Shown here in pieces: positions 48,807-55,762 of a DNA stretch of 55,762 bases. The number at the start of each line of letters is the position of its first letter. The first letter of the stretch is position 1. The DNA is from Bordetella hinzii LMG 13501 (GTDB lineage: Bacteria; Pseudomonadota; Gammaproteobacteria; Burkholderiales; Burkholderiaceae_B), in NCBI RefSeq assembly GCF_001548475.1, contig NZ_LRUJ01000033.1, positions 1 to 55,762 of the forward strand, written 5' to 3'. The position numbers and the translations under genes were made by a program. Below the pieces are notes generated by a model. That model was not told the DNA's origin. It searched no databases and saw only the letters and a program-made list of their open reading frames with translations.

Positions 48807-51800
48807 TCAAACGGCCGCCGGCCGGTCTTCTGCCTGGGCGGCGGCCAGTTCGCGCGCCCGCGGCGTGGCCGCCGCCTGGCGGTGGTCGCGCGCCAGGACG
48901 GTATAGACCGTGGGCAGGACGAACAGCGTGAACAAGGTGCCCACCAGCATGCCCACCACGATCACCAGGCCCAGGCTGTAGCGGCTGTGCGCGCCCGCGC
49001 CGGTGGCGGACAGCAAGGGGATGAGCCCCACCACCATGGCCGCCGTCGTCATCAGAATGGGGCGCAGGCGGACGCGGGCGGCCTGCTCCATGGCCGCGCG
49101 CCGGTCCAGCCCGTGACTGAGCTGCATCTCGTTGGCGAACTCCACCATGAGGATGCCGTGCTTGCTGATCAGGCCGATCAGGGTCACCAGCCCGATCTGG
49201 GTGTAGATGTTGATGGTGGCCGCGCCCAGCGCCAGCGGGATGAGGGCGCCGCAGATCGACATCGGCACGCTGATGAGGATGATGAGCGGGTCGCGCAGGC
49301 TTTCGTACTGCGCGGCCAGCACCAGATAAATGACGATGATGGCGAACACGAAGGTCACCATCAGCGCCGAGCCCTCGTGGGAATACTGGCGCGCATCCGA
49401 CTGCCAGTCATAGCTGAAACCGGCCGGCAGCGAGGCGGCTTGGCGCGTGAGGAAAGCGACCGCGTCGCCCATGGTCACCCCCGGCATGGGAATGGCCTGG
49501 AAGGTGGCCGAGTTGCGCTGGTTGAATTGCGTAAGCGAATTGGGCTCGACGCCCATGCTGACGCTCACCAGGTTGGACAGCGGCACCATGCCGCCCGAGG
49601 CGCTGCGGACGTGATAGCCTGCCAGCGCCTGGGGCGTGAGCCGCTGCTGGCGCGCGCTTTGCGGGATCACATCGTAGGAGCGTCCGTCCATGCCAAAGCG
49701 GTTGACGTAGTTCTCGCCCACCAGCACGGCCAGGGTATCGCCGATGTCTTTCATCGTGACGCCCAGGCTGTTGGCCTTGGCCCGGTCCACGCGCACCTGC
49801 ACCACGGGATTGTTGTAGTCCAGGTCGCTATCGACCACCATGAACAGGCCGCTTTGGCGCGCGGCCTGCTTGAGCCCCTCCATGGCCTCGAACACCACCG
49901 GATAATCGGCCGGGCTCATGATGACCATCTGCACCGGCAGGCCACCCGTGGACCCCGGCAGCGACGGCAGCTGGAAAGCGAACACATTGCTGCCCTCGAT
50001 GTCGTTGGCCATGGCCTGGATCTGCCCCTGCAGCACGTCGGCCGAGCGCGAGCGCCGGCTCCACTCGACGAAATCCACCCCGCCTATGCTGTTGGAGACT
50101 CCATCCGAACCATTGATGAGCCAGCGCCCCTGCTGCTCGGGCAGGGTCTTCATGACGTCGTCCCATTGCTTGCCGAATGTCTCGACGTATTCGATATTGG
50201 CCTGCTGCGGCGATTTGATGGCCGTCAGCACGGTGGACTGGTCTTCCACGGGCGCCAGCTCGCTTTGCGCGGACTGGTATAAGAAAGGCAGGCTGGCCAG
50301 CACCGCCACGGCCAGCAGTCCCGTCACCCAGCGATGGTGCAGGGAGAGGTCCAGCAAACGTCCGTAGGCATCGCCCAGCTGGGTGAAGAAATGCTCGGCG
50401 CGGCGCGCCATCCAGCCTTCGGAAACCTTGCTGTCCAGCAAGAAGGAACTCATCACCGGCGACAGCGTCAGCGCGATCACGCCCGACACCACGACCGCGC
50501 CCGCCAGGGTGAAGGCGAACTCCTTGAACAGCGAACCGGTCAGCCCGCCCATCAGGCCGATCGGCGCATACACGGCCGCCAGCGTGATCGTCATGGCGAT
50601 CACCGGCCCGGCCACCTCGCGCGCGCCCACCAAGGCCGCGCGCACCGGCGATTTGCCCTCCTCGATATGGCGATGCACGTTCTCGACCACGACGATGGCA
50701 TCGTCGACCACCAGGCCGATGGCCAGCACCATGGCCAGCAGTGTCAGCAGGTTCACGCTGAAGCCGAACACAGCCATGATGGCCGCCGCGCCCAGCATGG
50801 ACAACGGAATCGTCACCACCGGGATGAGCACCGCGCGCAGCGAGCCCAGGCACAGGAAGATCACCACCACCACGATGACAACGGCTTCGGCCAGGGTGTG
50901 CTTGACCTCGTCGATGGAGGCGCTGATAAAGCGCGCCAGCTCGAACGGCACTTGCACCGAGGTGCCCGGCGGCAGATTGCGCTTGATGTCGGGCAGGAGC
51001 CGGTTGAGCTCGCCCACGATGACCAGCGGGTTGCCCACCGGCGTGGCGTTCAGGCCGAAATACACGGCCGGCTCGCCGTCCATCAAGCCGCTGGAGTCCT
51101 TGTTGGCCGCGCCCAGCTCCACGGTGGCCACATCGCCCAGGCGCACAATGGCGCCGCCCTGGCGCTTGATCACGAGATCACGGAAATCGGCCACGCTGAC
51201 CAGGTCGGTGTTGACCTTGATATTGGCCACCACGTACTGACCCTTGACCTGGCCGGGCGCGGCCTGCACGTTGTTATCGCGCAATGCCTGCGCCAGTTCG
51301 CCGGCCGAGACGCCGCGCGCGGCCAGCCGGTCGGGGTCTACCCAGACGCGCATGGCCAGCTTCTGCCCGCCATACAGATCCACGCTCGCCACGCCCGGGA
51401 TGGAGGACAGCTGCGGCTGCACCACGCGCGACAGATAATCCGTCAGCGCCGGCACGCTCATGGTGGAGCTGGAGAAACCCACATAGGCCACGGCGGTGGC
51501 TTCGCCCGAGGACTTCTTCAGCACCGGGTCGTAGGCGTCGGGCGGCAGGCGGTACTTCACCTCGTTGATCTTGGCCATGACCTCGGTCATGGCCTTGTTG
51601 GAATCCGCGTTCAGCTGCATGCGCACGGTGATCACGCTGCGCCCCTGCGTGGAGGACGACGACAGATAGTCGATGCCCTCGACGGTGGCCACGGATTGCG
51701 CGATGGGCTGGGTCACGAAACCCTGCATCAGCTCCGGCGAGGCGCCGGGATACTCGGTGGTGATGGTGATGCTGGTGTTTTCGGTAAGGGGATATTGGCG

Positions 51801-51902
51801 CACGGGCAGGCCGCTCAGGGCGCGCAGGCCCATCAGCAGCACCAGCGTGCTGACCACCAGCGCCAGCACCGGCCGGCGCACGAACAGATCGGTGAATCTC
51901 AC
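48807..51902 (-). CDS. RND efflux inner-membrane transporter (AcrB/MexF-like, HAE1)
   Basis: A 1031-residue pump of the hydrophobe/amphiphile efflux family: N-terminal MRFTDLFVRRPVLALVVSTL, periplasmic ATVEGIDYLSSSSTQGRSVI, and the proton-relay aspartates in helix 4, LAIGLVVDDAIVVVENVHRH. Later segments GLVTLIGLISKHGILMVEFA and PILMTTAAMVVGLIPLL match AcrB helices 10-11. It lies 1 bp after the membrane-fusion gene and 12 bp before the outer-membrane gene. Substrates cannot be predicted; similar systems export antibiotics, dyes and fatty acids. Confidence 0.95.
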   Translation of the reverse strand: MRFTDLFVRRPVLALVVSTLVLLMGLRALSGLPVRQYPLTENTSITITTEYPGASPELMQGFVTQPIAQSVATVEGIDYLSSSSTQGRSVITVRMQLNADSNKAMTEVMAKINEVKYRLPPDAYDPVLKKSSGEATAVAYVGFSSSTMSVPALTDYLSRVVQPQLSSIPGVASVDLYGGQKLAMRVWVDPDRLAARGVSAGELAQALRDNNVQAAPGQVKGQYVVANIKVNTDLVSVADFRDLVIKRQGGAIVRLGDVATVELGAANKDSSGLMDGEPAVYFGLNATPVGNPLVIVGELNRLLPDIKRNLPPGTSVQVPFELARFISASIDEVKHTLAEAVVIVVVVIFLCLGSLRAVLIPVVTIPLSMLGAAAIMAVFGFSVNLLTLLAMVLAIGLVVDDAIVVVENVHRHIEEGKSPVRAALVGAREVAGPVIAMTITLAAVYAPIGLMGGLTGSLFKEFAFTLAGAVVVSGVIALTLSPVMSSFLLDSKVSEGWMARRAEHFFTQLGDAYGRLLDLSLHHRWVTGLLAVAVLASLPFLYQSAQSELAPVEDQSTVLTAIKSPQQANIEYVETFGKQWDDVMKTLPEQQGRWLINGSDGVSNSIGGVDFVEWSRRSRSADVLQGQIQAMANDIEGSNVFAFQLPSLPGSTGGLPVQMVIMSPADYPVVFEAMEGLKQAARQSGLFMVVDSDLDYNNPVVQVRVDRAKANSLGVTMKDIGDTLAVLVGENYVNRFGMDGRSYDVIPQSARQQRLTPQALAGYHVRSASGGMVPLSNLVSVSMGVEPNSLTQFNQRNSATFQAIPMPGVTMGDAVAFLTRQAASLPAGFSYDWQSDARQYSHEGSALMVTFVFAIIVIYLVLAAQYESLRDPLIILISVPMSICGALIPLALGAATINIYTQIGLVTLIGLISKHGILMVEFANEMQLSHGLDRRAAMEQAARVRLRPILMTTAAMVVGLIPLLSATGAGAHSRYSLGLVIVVGMLVGTLFTLFVLPTVYTVLARDHRQAAATPRARELAAAQAEDRPAAV

Positions 51903-51903
51903 A

Positions 51904-53007
51904 TCAGCCTCCGCTTGCCGCCGCGGCCTGCGCCAGCGTGTCCGATGCGGTCACTTCGACCGCCGCGCCGTTGTGCAGCCGGACCTGGCCGGAGACGACC
52001 ACGCGGTCGCCCGGCGCCAGGCCCTCGCTGACCACGATGCGCCCGTCCCGCCGCTCGCCCGTCTTCACATAAGCCTGGCGCACCGTGGGCGCGGCGCCCC
52101 CGGCCGCCGCGGGCGCCAGCACATAGACCGAATCGCCATAGGCGCTATAGCTCACGGCGGTCTCGGGCACCATCAGCGCGCGCAGGCGCCCATCCAGCTG
52201 GACCCGGCCCTGGGCGTACATGCCGGCGGCCAGCGCGCCGTCGGCATTGGCCAGCGTGGCCTGCACCCGCACGCTGCGCGTGCCCGCGTCCACCTGGGGC
52301 TCTATGCTCGAGACCCGGCCCTCGAAACGCCGCGGACCATGGGCGTCGACGGCCACGGTCATGGACTGGCCCACCCGCAGCCCGGCCAGCGCCTGCTCGG
52401 GCAAATCGAGATTGGCATAGATGACGGCCGTGTCGGTCAGCGACACCAGGGGATCGCCGGCACGCACGAACTGTCCGAGATTCACGCGCCGCAGTCCCAG
52501 CACACCGTCGAATGGCGCGCGTATCCGTTTCTGTTCGATCAGCGCCTGCACGCGCCTGAGCTCGCCCTCGACCTGCTGCGCTTCGGCCTGCGCCTGGTCG
52601 AACTGCTCGCGGGTGGCCGCCTGCTGCGGCATCAGCCGGCGCGTGCGCTCCAGCACGGCGCGGGCGTTGCGCGCCTGCGCCTGCAGGCGCGCAAGCTCTC
52701 CCTGCTCGGGCGCGTCATTGAGCTGGGCCAGCACCTGGCCCGCCTTCACCGCCTGTCCGGCCTGGAACAGAATCTGCACCACCCGGCCATCCACCTCGGC
52801 CGGCACCATCACCTGCCGCGCCGCCTCCAGGCTGCCTATCCCGCCCAGCTCGCGCGGCAGGTCGACCTGCTCGGTGGCGGCCACGGCGACCTTGACCGGC
52901 GGCGCCGACCAGCCGGCCGCCCCGCCCTCGCCGGCCTTGCCCAGACGCCAGAAGACGCCCGCGGCCGCGATCGCCACCACGGCGATCAAAAGCCCCCTGC
53001 CTTTCAT
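51904..53007 (-). CDS. RND efflux membrane fusion protein
   Basis: A 367-residue HlyD/AcrA-type adaptor. A single N-terminal transmembrane anchor (GLLIAVVAIAAAGVFW) is followed by the lipoyl-like half-motifs VPAEVDGRVVQILFQAGQAV and IRAPFDGVLGLRRVNLGQFV flanking a long coiled coil (residues about 95-165), then the beta-barrel and membrane-proximal parts. The start MKGRGLLI at 53007 is only 10 bp from a large palindrome (53018-53049), so the operator covers the leader. It is the first gene of the MFP-RND-OMF operon. Confidence 0.94.
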   Translation of the reverse strand: MKGRGLLIAVVAIAAAGVFWRLGKAGEGGAAGWSAPPVKVAVAATEQVDLPRELGGIGSLEAARQVMVPAEVDGRVVQILFQAGQAVKAGQVLAQLNDAPEQGELARLQAQARNARAVLERTRRLMPQQAATREQFDQAQAEAQQVEGELRRVQALIEQKRIRAPFDGVLGLRRVNLGQFVRAGDPLVSLTDTAVIYANLDLPEQALAGLRVGQSMTVAVDAHGPRRFEGRVSSIEPQVDAGTRSVRVQATLANADGALAAGMYAQGRVQLDGRLRALMVPETAVSYSAYGDSVYVLAPAAAGGAAPTVRQAYVKTGERRDGRIVVSEGLAPGDRVVVSGQVRLHNGAAVEVTASDTLAQAAAASGG

Positions 53008-53017
53008 ACTTACCCCG

Positions 53018-53049
53018 TTAATTATCCAAGTAAACACTTGGATAATTAA
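53018..53049. promoter_or_regulatory. Perfect 14-bp-arm palindrome (TetR-type operator) ahead of the RND operon
   Basis: TTAATTATCCAAGT (53018-53031), AAAC, ACTTGGATAATTAA (53036-53049). It is AT-rich in a GC-rich genome and lies 10-42 bp upstream of the membrane-fusion ATG. Length and symmetry fit TetR-family repressors of efflux operons. No tetR gene lies on either side in the window. Confidence 0.7.
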
Positions 53050-53160
53050 GCAAAGTCCTAGCCATGTCAAAAATAGGCTCAGGGATCGAAGGGGATTTCT
53101 GTTGCGGCAAGGTCAAATTGAGCGCGGCCGGGCCTCCCGGCAACGAACCGCGCGCAATGC

Positions 53161-54813
53161 TCAGAAAGCATATTGGGCCGTCAGCCAGAACATCGGCTTG
53201 CGGTCCTTGCTGTCCGATTGCGGCGCGCCGCCATCGGTACGCCAGGCCACCGTCGCCTCGGCGCGCCAGCCGCCCAGGTTCAGCCGCGCGCCCACGCCGG
53301 TGCCCGCGATCCGCCGGAAGTTCTCGCCCGCCATCCAGGGATGGGCATTGATCTGCACCCGGCCCGCGTCGTAGAACACAAAGGGCGAGACCGGACCGAC
53401 GGCGTAGCGCACTTCCACCTGGGCCAGCCAGCCCCGGTCGCCATAGCCTTCGCCCACCGGATAAGCCCGCACGCCGGCCGGGCCGCCCAGGCCGAAGTCT
53501 TCCGAGGAATCGAGGTTGTCATCGGTCCACTGGCCGCTGAAGCGCCCATACAAGGTCCATTTCGGCGCCAGCGACTGCAGCCGCGCGATGTCCAGGTTCA
53601 GTTTGTTGTAGCGGCCATCGGACTTCGCGGTCAGCGCATCGGCCTCGGCCTGGCCGCCCTTGAGCTTGAGCGTGCCCGGCGTCCACGTCAGCGCTCCATA
53701 GGTCACGCCGCCGCCGCCCAGGCTGTCGCGCACGTCGAATTGCGCCGAGACGGGCACGCTATTGGTGAACTTGTCCAGCGTCAGCTCTGCCGCGCGGTAC
53801 TCGTCGCGCAGCTGCTTGTGCAGGAAGTCCACCCCCAGCGTCAGATTGCGCGATTGTGAGCGCAACAACGGGTAGCTCAGCCCGGCGCTGGCCACCTTGG
53901 CCGTGCCATGCGCGTCCAGGTCGTTGAATTCCTTGCCCAGCTCATAGTTCGTGTAGCCATAGCCCACCCGTCCACGCAGGCCCGACGTCCCCAGCGGCAG
54001 GCTGTAGCCGACGTCGCCGAACGTCATGTTCTCGCTGGTCTGCTGCGCGCGCAGCGCGATCTGGTCGCCCAGCATGAAGGGACTGTTGATCGCCAGGCTT
54101 GCATTGGCGCGGAACTGGCCCGTGTAGCGGTTGCCCTGGTTGTCCAGGCCCACCGAGCCCGTCACCCGCTCGCCGCGCCGCACATCCACCGCCAGGTCTC
54201 CCGTGCCCAGCTCCTGGCCGGGACGCATGATCGGCGAGATGTTCACGCCCGGCAAGTCCGACAGCAGCAGGGCCGCCCGCTCCAAGGGCGCGCTCTCGAT
54301 CACCTCGCCCGGTTTGAGCCCCGACAGATAGCCCTGCGCCCGCGTGTCGCCCTCGGCCGTCACTCGCCCATAGCGGCCCTCCAGCACCTGCATGCGCACA
54401 ATGCCCTTGTCCAGCGACTGGGCCGGCAGGTAGACCCGCGCAAACGGGTAGCCCGCGTCGTGGTAGTAGCGCGTCAACTGGTTGGCCAGCCCTTGCAGAC
54501 CCGCCAGATCGTATTCCCGGCCCTGGTAGCCGCCCAACCGCGCAAGCAATTGCGCCTGCGTGAACACCTGGTTGCCGCTCAGTTCGATGCCATCGACCCT
54601 GGCCTTCGCGCCCCCCGGCGCGACCGTGTCCGGGATCGGGCTGCTCATGTTGAGATCCGGGCTGGCCGCCGGCACCGGGGGCTCGGCCTGTTGCTGCTCC
54701 TGCAGAATACGCCCCGCGTTGGGCAGTTGTTGCGCCGCCGCCATGACGGGCAGCAGCGCGGCAAGCGCCGCCAACAGGGGACGCGGACGGAATTGCGATG
54801 AAACGAGCTTCAT
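53161..54813 (-). CDS. Two-partner secretion outer-membrane transporter (TpsB, FhaC/ShlB family)
   Basis: A protein of about 550 residues (562 if started at 54849). Signal peptide near the start, LLAALAALLPVMAAAQQ; POTRA domains (GIELSGNQVFTQAQLLARLG, GYPFARVYLPAQSLDKGIV, MQVLEGRYGRV), then a beta barrel with GLGGPAGVRAYPVGEGYGDR, the VRGY-like motif, and a C-terminal aromatic end TAQYAF. Length is near the 584 residues of FhaC. The start is uncertain: the ATG at 54813 lies outside the stem-loop at 54832-54863, while the ATGs at 54849 and 54843 lie in its loop and arm. No good ribosome site is seen at any. It should secrete the TpsA protein encoded upstream. Confidence 0.88.
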   Translation of the reverse strand: MKLVSSQFRPRPLLAALAALLPVMAAAQQLPNAGRILQEQQQAEPPVPAASPDLNMSSPIPDTVAPGGAKARVDGIELSGNQVFTQAQLLARLGGYQGREYDLAGLQGLANQLTRYYHDAGYPFARVYLPAQSLDKGIVRMQVLEGRYGRVTAEGDTRAQGYLSGLKPGEVIESAPLERAALLLSDLPGVNISPIMRPGQELGTGDLAVDVRRGERVTGSVGLDNQGNRYTGQFRANASLAINSPFMLGDQIALRAQQTSENMTFGDVGYSLPLGTSGLRGRVGYGYTNYELGKEFNDLDAHGTAKVASAGLSYPLLRSQSRNLTLGVDFLHKQLRDEYRAAELTLDKFTNSVPVSAQFDVRDSLGGGGVTYGALTWTPGTLKLKGGQAEADALTAKSDGRYNKLNLDIARLQSLAPKWTLYGRFSGQWTDDNLDSSEDFGLGGPAGVRAYPVGEGYGDRGWLAQVEVRYAVGPVSPFVFYDAGRVQINAHPWMAGENFRRIAGTGVGARLNLGGWRAEATVAWRTDGGAPQSDSKDRKPMFWLTAQYAF

Positions 54814-54831
54814 GATGTGTGCGATCAAGTG

Positions 54832-54863
54832 GACCGTGTTCATGGCCATCCATGAACACGGTC
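54832..54863 (-). repeat. Perfect 14-bp-arm stem-loop between tpsA and tpsB
   Basis: GACCGTGTTCATGG (54832-54845), CCAT, CCATGAACACGGTC (54850-54863). It lies 21 bp after the tpsA stop (54885) in a leftward transcript. It has no T tract. It includes two possible tpsB start codons, so it may lower tpsB translation relative to tpsA or act as a partial terminator. Confidence 0.7.
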
Positions 54864-54884
54864 AAGACGGAAAGAGAATGAGGA

Positions 54885-55762
54885 TCAGATACCGCCCAGG
54901 CCTTGCGGCAGGCGAATGCCGCCTTCGATGACCCATACGTGGCCCGCAGGCAATTGGCCGAGTCCCGCGCCGGACGGGGGCAAGCCTCCCTTCGTGGGCG
55001 CCGAGACAAGCAACGGGCCCGCGCCGGCAGGCAGCAGCGGCGGCGCGGTCATGACGATGGAGGGGCCGTCCTGTTGCTGGGCGGCGCTGATGGCGGCGTC
55101 GCGGCGCGTATCCAGCGGCACGCCGCTGATGGTCAACAGGCCATCGACCGGCGAGACCTGGTAGTTGCCGTTGGCCAGCGCGGCGGCGCTGATGCGGTAG
55201 TCGCCGAGGGTCTCGCCTGGCGCTCGCACGAGCGCGCCTTGCAGCGTGTCGCCCTCAACCAGGCTGCCCGCGGTCACCTTCCAGGTCAGCGCCGGATCGG
55301 CCGCGCCCGCGTTCTTGCGCTGGTTGTCCGCCGTCACCGTGATCGCCCGCCGGGCGATGTCGGCCACCGCCACGCTATTCGTGGACAGCGCATAGTTGTC
55401 GGCATCCGCGCCCGACAGGCGGCCCGACACATTGACGGTCTTGCCCAGGCCCGCGTTGCGATCGGCAAACTGGCCCTGCGTCAGGATGCCCACCTGGTCG
55501 CCCGCCAGCACCCCGGACAGGATGCCGCGGGTCGACGCCGACGTGTTGCCGTCATAGGTCTTGCCCGAGGCCGTGATGGCGCCCGTGATCGCCAGCTTGG
55601 CGATGTCGGCATAGGCCACGCTATTGGCGTTCAACTGATAGTTGCCCGCGTCCAGGCCGGTCAGCTGACCGGCGACATTGACCACCTTGCCGGCGCCGGC
55701 ATTCTTGTCGGCAAACGCGCCCGAGCTGGCCATCGCCACGTTGTCGCCCGCCAGCACGCCGG
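54885..55762 (-). CDS. Filamentous haemagglutinin/TpsA-type adhesin, C-terminal part (gene continues beyond window)
   Basis: The visible 292 residues are the C-terminus of a large secreted protein. They hold the tail of one and all of a second YDG-type repeat: SGVLAGDNVAMASSGAFADK aligns with SGVLAGDQVGILTQGQFADR, and DAGNYQLNANSVAYADIAK with DADNYALSTNSVAVADIAR, followed by a single MBG-like module (ITVTADNQRKNAGAADPALT ... GNYQVSPVDGLLTISG). The C-terminal 80 residues are Gly/Pro/Ala-rich and end GGIRLPQGLGGI. The true start lies outside the window. It is followed by a TpsB gene, so this is a two-partner secretion pair in the order tpsA-tpsB. Confidence 0.85.
   Translation of the reverse strand, partial: GVLAGDNVAMASSGAFADKNAGAGKVVNVAGQLTGLDAGNYQLNANSVAYADIAKLAITGAITASGKTYDGNTSASTRGILSGVLAGDQVGILTQGQFADRNAGLGKTVNVSGRLSGADADNYALSTNSVAVADIARRAITVTADNQRKNAGAADPALTWKVTAGSLVEGDTLQGALVRAPGETLGDYRISAAALANGNYQVSPVDGLLTISGVPLDTRRDAAISAAQQQDGPSIVMTAPPLLPAGAGPLLVSAPTKGGLPPSGAGLGQLPAGHVWVIEGGIRLPQGLGGI

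Noticed and set aside
47634-50282. 882-codon open frame on the plus strand
   Set aside because: Antisense to the outer-membrane efflux and RND genes. It is a shadow of their codon bias, not a gene.
1-55762. Mobile elements, tRNA genes and prophage remnants
   Set aside because: No transposase, integrase, terminal inverted repeats flanking a gene, tRNA cloverleaf or phage structural genes could be recognised by reading both strands.

Overview
This is a GC-rich (about two thirds G+C), densely coded window whose gene content points to the Betaproteobacteria, order Burkholderiales, most likely family Alcaligenaceae (Bordetella/Achromobacter-like). The pointers are three Bug (TctC-type) solute receptors with no TctA/TctB partners, many LysR regulators, a CaiB plus citramalyl-CoA-lyase-like pair, and an FhaB/FhaC-type two-partner secretion locus. 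The genus is inferred, not shown. I see no tRNA, rRNA, insertion sequence, prophage or CRISPR array. No gap between genes exceeds 300 bp.

Layout. (1) 1-14062: a catabolic island built around a divergent FadR/GntR regulator. Leftward are a FAH-family hydrolase, an alpha/beta hydrolase, an amidohydrolase, and after tandem terminator-like hairpins a 2-oxoacid (acetoin-type) dehydrogenase E1alpha-E1beta, an enoyl-CoA hydratase and a truncated E2. Rightward are an amidohydrolase-2 enzyme, a sulfonate/nitrate-type ABC importer, an NtaA/DszA-type flavin monooxygenase and, on the opposite strand, a small molbindin. (2) 14258-22535: one leftward run iorA-iorB-livK-livH-livM-livG-livF, pairing an indolepyruvate:ferredoxin-type oxidoreductase with a complete branched-chain-type ABC importer, with a divergent LysR. 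(3) 22690-26828: two adjacent LysR genes, an enolase-superfamily enzyme and a Bug receptor. (4) 26845-36638: GNAT, a Fur-box-preceded DUF4198 protein, an MFS carrier, a LysR-cupin-Bug-SDR set, and a Bug-CoA transferase-CoA lyase operon divergent from a MarR regulator. (5) 36875-45300: a two-component system divergent from an operon encoding a reduced cbb3-type oxidase (CcoN, CcoO), a c4-like diheme cytochrome, a TsdA-type thiosulfate dehydrogenase and a copper P-type ATPase. (6) 45312-53007: an RND efflux system (MFP-RND-OMF), an Fe-S-type DeoR/SufR-like regulator and a MetY sulfhydrylase. (7) 53161-55762: TpsB transporter and the C-terminus of a large TpsA adhesin that runs off the right edge.

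How parts may work together. The strongest candidate for an unusual system is region 5: the gene order predicts a self-contained thiosulfate-to-oxygen electron chain (TsdA, c4-like carrier, CcoO/CcoN oxidase) with its own copper pump, under a neighbouring PmrA/QseB-like two-component system; a GTTAAT-N5-CTTAAT box lies in the divergent promoter region. Region 1 looks like uptake, oxygenation, hydrolysis and thiolytic/oxidative cleavage of an unidentified heteroatom-containing substrate. Region 2 couples uptake of an amino- or oxo-acid-like compound to ferredoxin-linked oxidation. Several clear operators (11-bp tandem repeats at the GntR locus, a 14-bp-arm palindrome ahead of the RND operon, a 14-bp palindrome at the MarR locus, a Fur box) give testable regulatory predictions.
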